Shown here piece by piece: positions 42,994 to 52,700 of a stretch of 64,000 nt of DNA (positions are counted from its first letter, which is position 1; each line of letters begins with the position of its first letter). The DNA is taken from contig NZ_JOHS01000001.1 in NCBI RefSeq assembly GCF_000725625.1, positions 434,001 to 498,000 of the forward strand, in the 5' to 3' direction. A program made the translations under genes and the position numbers. Below the pieces are notes generated by a model. It saw nothing but the letters and a program-made list of their open reading frames with translations. It was not told the DNA's origin and did not search any database. This DNA is from Streptomyces sp. NRRL F-6676. GTDB taxonomy: Bacteria; Actinomycetota; Actinomycetes; Streptomycetales; Streptomycetaceae.

Positions 42994-43839
42994 TCACGCG
43001 GCGCGGGCCAGGGCCGCGGACTTCGCCGGCGCCGCACCGCGTGAGCGGCCGGCGCGTCCCTCCAGCCGTGCCGCCGCGGCCGCCAGCGCGGTGTTCACCA
43101 GCACGTACACCAGGGCCACGACCAGGAAGCTCTGCACGATCGTGTGGTTGTACTCGCCGAGCACCTTCGCGGAGTTCAGCAGCTCCAGGAAGCTCACGAC
43201 GTACCCGAGCGTGCTGTCCTTCAGCAGCCGGACGAGCTGGCCGACCAGCGACGGAACGGTCTGGCGGACCGCCTGGGGAAGCACCACGAGCCGCATGGCC
43301 GGCCAGTACCCGAGCCCCAGCGCGTACGCCGCCTCCGTCTGGCCCCGGGGCAGCGCCCGCACCCCGGCGCGGAAGATCTCGGCGAACACCGCCGCGTTGG
43401 TGAGCACGATCGGCCACACCAGCTGCCAGAACAGCGGCATGCGCACCCCCGTGCTGGGCAGCCCCAGCAGGAACGCGTAGATGAGCAGCAGCAGCGGCAC
43501 GGCGCGCAGCACCTCGACGTACGCCGCGGCGGGCCAGCGGACCAGCCGGGTACGGGAGAGCCGGCCGAGCGCCAGCAGCGCGCCGAGCGGCAGCGCGAAC
43601 GCCGTGCAGACCACCGTCACCCGCACGGTCGCCTCCAGCCCGTCGAGCAGATAGCGCAGCACCGCCGGCTCGGTGAACAGCCGCCACTTGTCCGCGTCGA
43701 GCTGTCCGTGTGCCGCGAACCGGTGGACGACCCCGGCGAACAGGGCGGCCAGCACGATGAGCGACACGGCCGTCGCGACAGCGATCCTTCTGCGGCCGCG
43801 CGGCCCCGGGGGGTCGAACAGGTCGTCGTCGTGGTTCAC
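42994..43839 (-). CDS. Amino-acid ABC transporter permease (second)
   Basis: 281 residues, polar-amino-acid permease family (HisM/GlnP). N-terminal membrane helix at about residue 20-42, core LDGLEATVRVTVVCTAFALP, LRAVPLLLLIYAFLLGLP and EAA-type loop ALPRGQTEAAYALGLGYWPA. GTG 43839 overlaps the previous permease's stop (GTGA). Together with the preceding permease it forms the heterodimeric channel of the importer. Confidence 0.9.
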   Translation of the reverse strand: MNHDDDLFDPPGPRGRRRIAVATAVSLIVLAALFAGVVHRFAAHGQLDADKWRLFTEPAVLRYLLDGLEATVRVTVVCTAFALPLGALLALGRLSRTRLVRWPAAAYVEVLRAVPLLLLIYAFLLGLPSTGVRMPLFWQLVWPIVLTNAAVFAEIFRAGVRALPRGQTEAAYALGLGYWPAMRLVVLPQAVRQTVPSLVGQLVRLLKDSTLGYVVSFLELLNSAKVLGEYNHTIVQSFLVVALVYVLVNTALAAAAARLEGRAGRSRGAAPAKSAALARAA

Positions 43840-44483
43840 CGCTGTACCGCCAGTCTGCGCTCGAGACGGGCCGCCGCCTGCCCGATCGCCAGGGTGAGGG
43901 CGATGTAGCAGAGGGCGGCCGCGCCGAAGGTGACGAGGGGGCGTGCGTACCGCAGGTCCAGCAGCTGCGTCTGTCCGGTCAGCTCCTGCGTCACGCCGAC
44001 CGCGGCGGCGAGCGAGGAGTTGAGGGTGACGGCGATGAGCAGCGAGGCCAGCGGCTGCACCATGGACCGCAGGGCCTGCGGGAGGACGACGAACCGCAGG
44101 ACCTGGCCGAAGGTCAGGCCGAGCGCCCGCCCCGCCTCGATCTGGCCCCTGGGCACCGCCCGCACCCCCGACCGGACCGCCTCGCCGAAGAAGGCGGCCC
44201 AGTACAGGCTCATCGCTGTCACCGCGGTCCAGAACAGCGAGTAGACGAGCCCGATCTCCGGCAGGCCGAAGACGAACAGGGTGAGCAGCACCAGCAGCGG
44301 GACGGCACGCAGCGTCCCCACGTAGGCGCGCGCGAACAGGCGCAGCGGAACCACCGGACTGATCCGCAGCACGGCGAGCCCGACACCGAGCAGGCCGGCG
44401 AGGAGGAACGTCAGGCCGCTCAGTTCCAGTGAGACCAGCAGACCCTGTCCGAAGACGTCGAGGTGGGAGAGGATCAGGCCCAT
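43836..44483 (-). CDS. Amino-acid ABC transporter permease (first)
   Basis: 215 residues, same family: FGQGLLVSLELSGLTFLLAG, LRAVPLLVLLTLFVFGLP, and the EAA loop AVPRGQIEAGRALGLTFGQV. Five base pairs separate it from the binding-protein gene. No ATPase gene occurs in this operon. Confidence 0.9.
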   Translation of the reverse strand: MGLILSHLDVFGQGLLVSLELSGLTFLLAGLLGVGLAVLRISPVVPLRLFARAYVGTLRAVPLLVLLTLFVFGLPEIGLVYSLFWTAVTAMSLYWAAFFGEAVRSGVRAVPRGQIEAGRALGLTFGQVLRFVVLPQALRSMVQPLASLLIAVTLNSSLAAAVGVTQELTGQTQLLDLRYARPLVTFGAAALCYIALTLAIGQAAARLERRLAVQR

Positions 44484-44488
44484 CGACC

Positions 44489-45478
44489 TCAGCCGATCGC
44501 CGGAGGGGCCGGGGCGGCGCCGGGCACCTGGGTGCCCACGGTGGCCTTCCAGACCTTGGCCCAGGTGCCGTCGGCCGTGATCTTCTTCAGCCAGTCGTTG
44601 ACGAACGTCTTGAAGTCCGGCTTGTCCAGCGGAAGTCCGATGCCGTACGGCTCCTTGCTGAAGGTGCCCGCGAGGACCTTCACATCGGGATTGGTCGACG
44701 CGTTGCCCGCCAGGATGCCCTGGTCGAGAACGTACGCGTCGGCGCGTCCCTGCCGCAGCGCCTGGAGGCATTCGGTGTTGGTCTCGAAAAGCTGCACCTT
44801 CGCGGTGGGCGCCGCCTTCTTGACGGCCGTGGCGGCGGTGGAGGCGGACTCCGTCACCACCGTCTTCCCCGCGAGACCCGCCGGCGACGTGATATCGGAG
44901 TTCGACGACTTGACCTGAATTCCCAGCCCGTCCTCGTAGTACGGGCCGGCGAAGGCGACCTGCTTCTGTCGTTCGGGCGTGATGGTGTACGTGGCGAACA
45001 CCGCGTCCACGGAATGGTTCTTCAGCAGTGCCTCACGGGTGGCGGAGGTGACGTTGACGCGCTTGACGGAATCCTTTCCGGTGACGTACTTGGCCAGCAG
45101 CCGGGACAGGGCCGCGTCGAATCCCTCCACCTTTCCGGTGGTGGGATCGAGGAGGGAGAACAGGGCCGCGGTCTGGGTGCCGCCGACGGTCAGCGTGCCC
45201 TTCTCGCGGATCGCGGCCGCGGTGGAGCCGCTCGGCACCAGCGAGTCGGCGGCGGGCTCCGCCTCCTTGACCAGCCGGTCGACGACCCCGGCCGCCGAAC
45301 CGGACGAGGACCCGGAGGACGCCGGCTTCCCCCCGGGGACCCGCGCCTCGCCGGCCGAGTTGCCCGAGCAGGCGGTCGCGGAGAGCGCGGTGACGGCCGC
45401 GAGGACGGCCACGCGGGTGCCCCAGGAAGTGGCGGCGAGGCGGATCGACGGCATTCCGCCGCGGTGACGGGTGAACAT
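44489..45478 (-). CDS. Amino-acid ABC transporter substrate-binding lipoprotein
   Basis: 329 residues. Signal peptide with lipobox ATAC near residue 37, then a serine/glycine-rich linker. The SBP_bac_3 domain is clear: IREKGTLTVGGTQTAALFSLL, VEGFDAALSRLLAKYV, VDAVFATYTITPERQKQVAFAGPYYEDG and LQALRQGRADAYVLDQGILAG. It binds a polar amino acid. AGGAG precedes the ATG at 45478. First gene of the importer operon, divergent from the LysR gene. Confidence 0.92.
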   Translation of the reverse strand: MFTRHRGGMPSIRLAATSWGTRVAVLAAVTALSATACSGNSAGEARVPGGKPASSGSSSGSAAGVVDRLVKEAEPAADSLVPSGSTAAAIREKGTLTVGGTQTAALFSLLDPTTGKVEGFDAALSRLLAKYVTGKDSVKRVNVTSATREALLKNHSVDAVFATYTITPERQKQVAFAGPYYEDGLGIQVKSSNSDITSPAGLAGKTVVTESASTAATAVKKAAPTAKVQLFETNTECLQALRQGRADAYVLDQGILAGNASTNPDVKVLAGTFSKEPYGIGLPLDKPDFKTFVNDWLKKITADGTWAKVWKATVGTQVPGAAPAPPAIG

Positions 45479-45730
45479 GATGCTCCTGGCGTGGAGAGGG
45501 ACGGACGACGAAGGAAGGCGCGGCAAAGCGCGCGGGCGCAGGGCATGTCGAAGGAAATGCACAGCGGAAAAATGGGGCTTACCGGGACCGGGCGGCCCGC
45601 GGGGGACGAGCGGTGAATGATCCGGCCTCAGGAAAAACCGTGCGGCCCCGTTTCCGCCGTGACTCCATTTCACCCGGTCCGGCCGCGTCACGTCCAACGA
45701 GGATTCTTTGGGGATCCCATCAACCTCCCT

Positions 45731-45736
45731 TATAGT
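45731..45736 (+). promoter_or_regulatory. -10 box of the LysR gene, leaderless start
   Basis: TATAGT ends seven bases before the GTG at 45743, so transcription probably begins on the start codon; no ribosome-binding site is present. The -35 region is weak (TTTGGG around 45708-45713). Confidence 0.45.
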
Positions 45737-45742
45737 TGCGGG

Positions 45743-46720
45743 GTGTTGGACATACGCCAGTTGGAAGTCCTGGCGGAGATCGCGCGCACCGGCTCGTACA
45801 CGGCCGCCGCCGCGGCACTCGGCTACACGCAGCCCGCGGTCAGTTATCAGATGCGGCGCCTGCAACAGGCGGTCGGCGCACCCCTGGTGGCCCGGGCCGG
45901 CCGCGGGCTGAGGCTCACCCAGACGGGAGAGGCCCTCGTACGCCACGCGGACACGATCTTCTCCGCGCTCCGTGCCGCCGACCAGGACATCGCCTCCCGG
46001 GTCGCCCGCGGCGGCGGCCTGGTGCGCGTGGCCGCCTTCCAGAGCGGCTGCGCGGCCCTGCTGCCCCAGGTCGTGGAACGGCTGCGCGCCCGCCACCCCG
46101 GCATACGGGTCACGGTGACGCAGGCCGAGCCGGTCGAGGCCCGCCGCATGATCAGGGCCGGCGAGGCGGACCTCGGCCTGCTGTGCAACTGGGCCAACGA
46201 GAGCGTCCCCGAGGGCGAGTCCACGATGCTCCGGGTGCCGCTGATGTCCGACCGCCGTTGCGTGGTCATGCGCCGGGACCACCCGATGGCCGGCCGCGAC
46301 ACCATCCACCTCGGTGAACTCTCCGACCACGACTGGGTGATGGAGAGCTTCCGCGACCGCTTCACGGCCGCCTGCACCAGCCTCGGCTTCGAACCCCGGA
46401 TCAGCGCGACCGTCGACGACACCCGCACCCTCCGGTCGCTCGTCGCCGCGGGGCTCGGCATCAGCCTGATGAGCGAACTGGCCCTGCGCGACAACACCGA
46501 CCCGGACCTGGTCCACCGCCCGCTGCGCGACTGGCCGCTGCGCCGCACCTACGCCCTGCTCTGGCCCGACATGGCCCAGGTCACCGCCGTGGCCACGGTC
46601 CTCGCCGAGGTGCGCCACGCCGTCCGCGTCCTGCGCACCGAGGAGGGACTGGGCGGCCCGCACGACGCGGACGGTACGGAGCCGGAGGGGGAGAAGGGAG
46701 CGGGGCGGCCCGCCGGGTGA
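45743..46720 (+). CDS. LysR-family transcriptional regulator
   Basis: 325 residues. N-terminal helix-turn-helix LDIRQLEVLAEIARTGSYTA and LGYTQPAVSYQMRRLQ; the rest is the substrate-sensing LysR domain (VRVAAFQSGCAALLPQVVERL, LLCNWANES, LVAAGLGISLMSELAL). Divergent from the amino-acid importer operon, which it probably controls. The start GTG 45743 is supported by the leaderless promoter. Confidence 0.92.
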   Translation: MLDIRQLEVLAEIARTGSYTAAAAALGYTQPAVSYQMRRLQQAVGAPLVARAGRGLRLTQTGEALVRHADTIFSALRAADQDIASRVARGGGLVRVAAFQSGCAALLPQVVERLRARHPGIRVTVTQAEPVEARRMIRAGEADLGLLCNWANESVPEGESTMLRVPLMSDRRCVVMRRDHPMAGRDTIHLGELSDHDWVMESFRDRFTAACTSLGFEPRISATVDDTRTLRSLVAAGLGISLMSELALRDNTDPDLVHRPLRDWPLRRTYALLWPDMAQVTAVATVLAEVRHAVRVLRTEEGLGGPHDADGTEPEGEKGAGRPAG

Positions 46721-46733
46721 GTCGTCCGCCACC

Positions 46734-49700
46734 TCAGCGCACCGTGCCCTTGTTCCGCCCCGTCAGGATGTCGAACGCCACGTCCGCCAGGGAGGAGGAG
46801 ACGGCGACGGTCGCCGCCGGCGGGCTCTGCGGGACGCCCGCGAGGAAGTGCAGCGGGCCGTTGGTGAGCTGGACCAGGGTGACCGGAACACCGTTCTCGG
46901 GGCCCATCGAGACCTCGTACGTCGGGGTGACGATGCGCAGGCGCAGACCGAGGAGCTCCGAGGCGATCCACGGAGTCACGTCGCCCGCGAGGTTCGCGTA
47001 GTTGCCCCGGATCCGGATGTCCGAGGCCAGCGCCGCCACCGACGTGCCGGCGCCGACGCCACCGATGTGGGCGGCGTACCGCTCGGGGTGGTCGGTCAGC
47101 TCGGTGGCGGTCGCCGCGCGCATCTTCTTGATGACGTCGCCGAGCCCGTCGGACTCGGTCAGACCGAGCCTGGCACGTACATGCGGCCCCGCGACCTCCA
47201 GGACGGCACGGAAGAAGCAGTCGCCGTCCCCGAACACGTCCCGGGGCGTCTCACCCGCGCTGTCGAGCCGCGACCACTGGTAGGGCGTGAGCAACCGCTG
47301 CCCGCCGCCGTAACGGGGCACGGGGCGGCTCCTGTCGTACGTGGGGGCGGGCGGGGCGGGGAGGTCTGTCTGGACGGTCCCGGAGGGTTTGACGGTCGTC
47401 GTTCCGCTCTCGGGGGCCGAGGTCCTGGTGGCCTTGGCCGCCGTCTCGGTGCCGGTCGCCCCTGGGGCCTCGGCCTGCCCGGCGTTCAGGACCTTTCCGG
47501 CCGTGGCCGGCTTCGCGGGCGCGGTGTCCGTCGTGCCGTCCGGCTCCTCGTCGGTGGTCTCGTGCGCCGGCGGGGCCTCGGTCGTGCGGAACAGGATGTC
47601 ACCGGTGACCCACCGGGTGCCGCCCGGCCCGCGCACCTCCAGGACGGCCACGGCCCGCACCCGGTGGCCGTCCATGCCCTCACCCTTGTCGTTCTCCATC
47701 GGCGTGCCGAAGCGCAGCAGTTCGCGGCGCTGGCTGGAGGCGGTGGCGGTCTGGCCGAACGACGCGCGTTCACCGCCCAGCGGCACCGACGCCCCGCCGC
47801 GCCGCCCGGGGCCGCCCGAGTACTCGAAGGTGGCGCCGGTGGCGACGACCGTGTCGGCCTGCGTCTGGAAGCCGTCCGCGGACAGCTCGATCCGGTCGAT
47901 CGCGGTGTCCTTCGTCGTCACCTCGGCACGCGGCGCGTACAGCCGCACCGACACGGACGTGCGGTCGCTGCCCCGGTCGCCCAGGTACGGCGCGGTCGCC
48001 GCGGCGTCCAGGAGCGTCAGCCTGCCGTCGGCGGCCAGAGTGGTCAGCCGGATGAACATGCCCTCGGCGGACCTGGTGGTGCGCGGGTTGAGATCCTGCC
48101 GCAGCGACGGGTCCACCGTCCGCAGGGCCTCGCCCAGCCGGTCGATGCCCGCGAAGTCGTACACCTGGAACGGCCGGGACGGCACCCAGGGCTCGTCGCC
48201 CAGCAACTCCCGCAGGCCCTGGGGCAGTTCCATCTCGATGACGGCGTCGCCCGGGGCGGCCGGCGTCGGTGCGGTCCTCGGGTCCGAGGTGAACATGCCC
48301 GGCCCCTCGGTGAGCGCGGGGCTCTCGCCGGTCGTCTCCGAGGAGTTGAACCGCAGGACCACCCCCGCCGGTTCGCTCCCCGTGCGCCCGGCGACCCACG
48401 GCAGTCCGGAGAGGGCCGGCGGGGAGAGGTCGATCAGGCCGGCCGCAGGGGCCGCGAGGGTGGTGAGGCCGTCGCCGAGCGCACTGATCAGCTTTCCGAT
48501 CAGCGCGTCGTCCAGCGCCCAGGACCGAACCGTCACGACGTACTCGTACGGCACGCGGAACTCGGCCGTGTTGCCGAACGTCCGCTGCCAGGACCGTAGT
48601 TCGCGGCTGGAGAGCTGGGCGTCCTGCCAGGCGGTGCGGCGGGCCAGGCTCGCGGTCGGCCGGAACTGGTGGATGCCGTGCTGCCCGGCCGGGGAGAAGG
48701 TCAGCTCATGGCTGTTCCCCGTGCTCCGCGCGATACGGGTGGCGCCGGGCACGTCGAGGGCCGTGCCGGCGCCCCGCGAGTGACCGAACACGTTGTCCAG
48801 GCCGGAGGAGCGGGTGACGAGCTTGCCGCGCAGCTCGGCGAGCCTGGTGCCGCGGGCCGGCCGGGCGACCAGCGCCACCTCCACCAGCCGGGGCCCCAGC
48901 CAGGAGCGGTGCACGAAGTGGAAGGCGGTGTGCCCGCGCGGCCCCGCGTTGACGAGTGCGCGCAGCCCCAGGGACGTCCCGTGCTCGTTGATCCGCGACA
49001 GCACACCGGGCAGGTAGGTGGCCGAGCCCGGCTCGGTCGTGCCCGGGGCCTCGCGCTCCACCAGTGTGCGCACCCGCTCGGTGAACGCCTTGCGGCCGCC
49101 CGCGAGGTCGACGTCGCTGGCGGCCCCGTAGCCGAGCACGCCGCCGCTGGAGACGTACGGGGACGGCAGCAGGCGGTCGGCGCGGTTGGCGCCGAGCGGA
49201 GTGCGTCCCGCCTGCCGGGCCAGTTCGGCCAGTTCGGGATGGTTCTGGAGGTCGTTGTCGACCAGCGAGAACTCCAGCGTCCCGTCCGGCTCGACGACCT
49301 TCCTGCTGGTCAGACCGGGGCTGGGATGGAAGGTGCCGGACGCGGCGTTGCGCCGGCCGCGCTTCACGGTGACGACCAGATGCACCTTCGCGGTGAACCG
49401 GTAGACGGGGGTGGTGTCCTCCACGGTGACCCGGAAGACACCGGTGATGTCGTTGGAGGTGACATTGCGACCGGTGCTGCGCTGGTAGGCGTAGCCCCCG
49501 GACGGCGTGAAGGCGTCGCTTCCGGAGCCGTACCGGCCGGACGCGGAGAAGGCGATCTGATGGGAGGAGTTCACGCCGGAGGTGAACGCGGAGGCATCGA
49601 CGGACTGGAGCCACCGCTCCGCGTCCATCGGTTCGCCCTCGGGCAGCAGTTCCACGTCCGTGAGATAGCCCTCGACCTCGACGAGGTAGTCCGTGCCGGT

Positions 49701-52700
49701 CACCAGGCCCGGGGTGCCGGCGCTCTCGACCACGTACGAGTCCCGGAAGACGCGCAGAGCGTTGCCGGCCATGTGCTGCGGCGAGAACGCCGTGTCGAAG
49801 ACCTCGCGGCCCGACGACTCCTCACGTGTCACCGGCTCGCCGAAGGCGGTCCGCCACGCCCAGCGCGCCGCCCCCGTCGCCTGCGCGCCCAGCCAGGAGC
49901 CGGTGCCGGAGAGCAGGTCCCACAGGGGACCGCGGCGGGCCGGGGCGGTGTCGGGGGCGGCGTGGGCGTCGGTACGGGCACCGGTGTCCGTGGGGGTGTC
50001 GCCGTCGGCGGGCTCGGTGTCCTGGTTCTGGGCCTCCAGATCGATGTCGTCGGGGAAGGCGCCCGGCATCGGCTTGCGTGCGCGCAGCGCCCGCTCCTCC
50101 TGGCGGGCGGCCTCCCTGTCGAGCTCGTCGAGCATCGCCGGGACGGTCTCGCGCAACTCCGCGCTGCCCGGCGCCCGGTCGAGGAGGGCGGTCTCCGGCA
50201 GTCGCAGCAGGCCGTTGTGGTACGTGTGGCCGGCGCCCGGCCCGGCCAGCTTCCGCATGTCGGCGTCCCGCACGTCGCGCACGACGGCCGGCTTCGGCCG
50301 CGGCCCGGTGTGCGGCGTCCTCGACGTACGGTCGGTCGGCACCGCGAGCCGGACCGTACCGTCCTCGGGGTCGGGGGTGAGCCCCTCGGCATGGCTGTCG
50401 CTGATCGTCATGGTGTGGGTCACGGGCACCGAGAAGACCTGTGTGCCGTTGGCGGTGGGACTGAGCATGTAGTACTCGTGGCCCGTTCCCGCGCTCGAAC
50501 CGGCCGTCGTCGACTCGGCCCGGTGATACGTGTAACGCGCCCCCAGCTCCTGAAGTCTCCGGTCGCCGTGCGCGCCGAAGGGGTTGGTCACGGAGGCGCC
50601 GCCGCCGGCGCTCCAGCCGAAGGGCGTCCGCTGGAACTGTTCGTCGCCCGCGAGCGTGGACCCGACGTAGTTCAGCGTCTGCACCCCGGGCAGGGAGCGC
50701 TCGTGGACCACCCCGTCGTTGTCCGAGCCCGGTGTGCCGTCCGTGCCGGTGTAGCGGCGCGCGGTCCTCAGCCGTACCGTCGCGCGACGCGTGCCGTTCG
50801 GGGTGGGCAGTTCGAAGGTGATCGCGTCGCTGCCCTCGATCATCTCGTCCAGGGCGCCGCGCAGGGCCAGCCGGGACCGCATCCGGTCCAGTTTGCGCTG
50901 GTTGTTGAGGCGTTGGACGCGCAACGCCTCCTCGGTGGTGTGGTCCCACAGGCGTGGCCGCGGTCGGTCCGACGGCAGGTAGCCGTTGTCCCGGAGCCAC
51001 TCCTCCGCCTGGTCGAACAGCGGTTCGGTGCCGCTGACCTGGAGCGGTGTCGTCGACACGCCCAGCTGGGTCAGGTGCAGCACCTCGCGTGGCGGATACC
51101 GGGTCTCCTCCGGTTCCTTCCCGAGCGTGTGCTCCGAGGGGACCCGCATGTTCAGCGCGTAGCCCTTGCCCTTCCCGAGCCGGGAGTCGGCGGCGGGGTG
51201 CACCGGCGCGCTGTCGGGGCGGACGAGGGTGACGTGCAGTGCCAGGTCGGGGCGGACCAGCAGCAACGGGTCCCCCGTGCGCAGGGAGTGCGCGATGCGC
51301 GCGCTGCCCGCCGAGGTCAGGGTGTGGGCGAACTGGTGCGAGGCACCGACCTGTCCGCTCACCGAACCGCCCAGCGGCTCCACCCCGGTCACGGGATCGG
51401 GCTCACCGGAGGAGAGCCCGAACCGCAGCGGCAGGGTGACCCCGAGGGAGTTGGCGATCTGCGACGCGCCCTGCATACGGATGGAACGCAGGACGTAGGA
51501 CTCCAGCACGGACGACGCGCTGGCCGGCCCCGTCACGGTCTCGCCGCCGCTCAGGGTGGTCGAGAACCTCAGATAGCCGATCGCGCTTCCCGACGCCGAG
51601 TACAGCGTCGGCGACGCCACCGAACCGCCCCAGGACTGGGGCAGGTTGCTGCGCTGGTTGCCCTCCTTCATGAACTCGAACAGCTCGTCCACGGACCGCT
51701 CCGACAGTTCCGCCAGAGGGGGGAACGCCTCCATCAGATCGGCGAACATCCCGTCGTGGTCGACCAGCGACTCCGGGCCGAAGAGCGGGAGTTCGTCGAG
51801 CAGCCGGTCGACGGGGGCGGGCCGGGACTTCGCCTCCTCCTCCCGCTGCTTCTGCTTCTCCTCGTCGGTGGGTTCGGTGGGTCTGGTGGGTTCGGCCGGT
51901 TCTGTGGGCTTGGTGGGCTCGGCCGGATCGGCGGGCTCGGTCGGCTTCGTGCTCGGCCGGTCGTCCTTGGGCTCGGGAGCCTTGGCCAGATAGGTGGGGA
52001 ACCATACGGTGAGCGGGGACTGGGTCTTCGGCGCCTCGGGCGGCTCGGTCGCCTCGGTCGCCTCGGGCGTCTCGGATGCCTTGGCCGCCTTCGGGGTCCC
52101 GGCCGGTGCGGGTGGCGCGGGGGTCTCGCCCGCGTCCTGCCACTCCGGCTGCCCGGCGTTGGCGAGAATGTCACGCGAGCGGCCCGAGTTGCGGCGCACC
52201 TGCCAGGTCATGGCGAAGTCGTAGGGCAGCGAACGACCCTTGCTGCGCCACAGGACCATCGGCTGCACCGTGCGCCCGACCGTCACCGTGGTGGTGAGCT
52301 GGTTCCAGGTCATGTTGATCTGCGGCGAGAAGGTGATGCTGCTCAGCGCGCCGTGCTTGACGGCCCAGGGCTGGCTGAAGGTGAAGTTGAGCGCACGCAG
52401 GTCACCGGCGCCCGAGGTGTCGCCGTCCTCGTGGATGCCGAACGCCCACCGCTGGATGCCGACGGGCGGACCGTCGGGCATGGGCTCCATCTGTTCGGGC
52501 GCGGGCCCGATGAGCGAGAGCTGGAGCCGCAGTGAGACCGGGTAACGCTGCCCTCGTAAGGTGACGTTGAGGGGCAGTCCGGCGTCGCTGAACAGCCGTG
52601 ACCACTCGGCGGTGAGCAGCCGCGCGGTCAGTGTCCCGCGCACGGCGTCGTGGAAGGCGGGGTCCTCGGCCGCGCCGTCCTCGGCGGTCGCGATGGCCAG

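Noticed and set aside
46721..46733. Immunity gene for the giant toxin-like protein
   Set aside because: Only 13 bases separate its stop from the convergent LysR stop, and no small gene follows it; the upstream 428 bases also lack a credible ORF.
48669..52535. Plus-strand open frame of 1288 codons antisense to the giant gene
   Set aside because: It is a GC-rich antisense shadow: composition is Arg/Gly/His/Val rich without domains, while the minus strand shows proper codon bias and motifs (HELAH, OTU).
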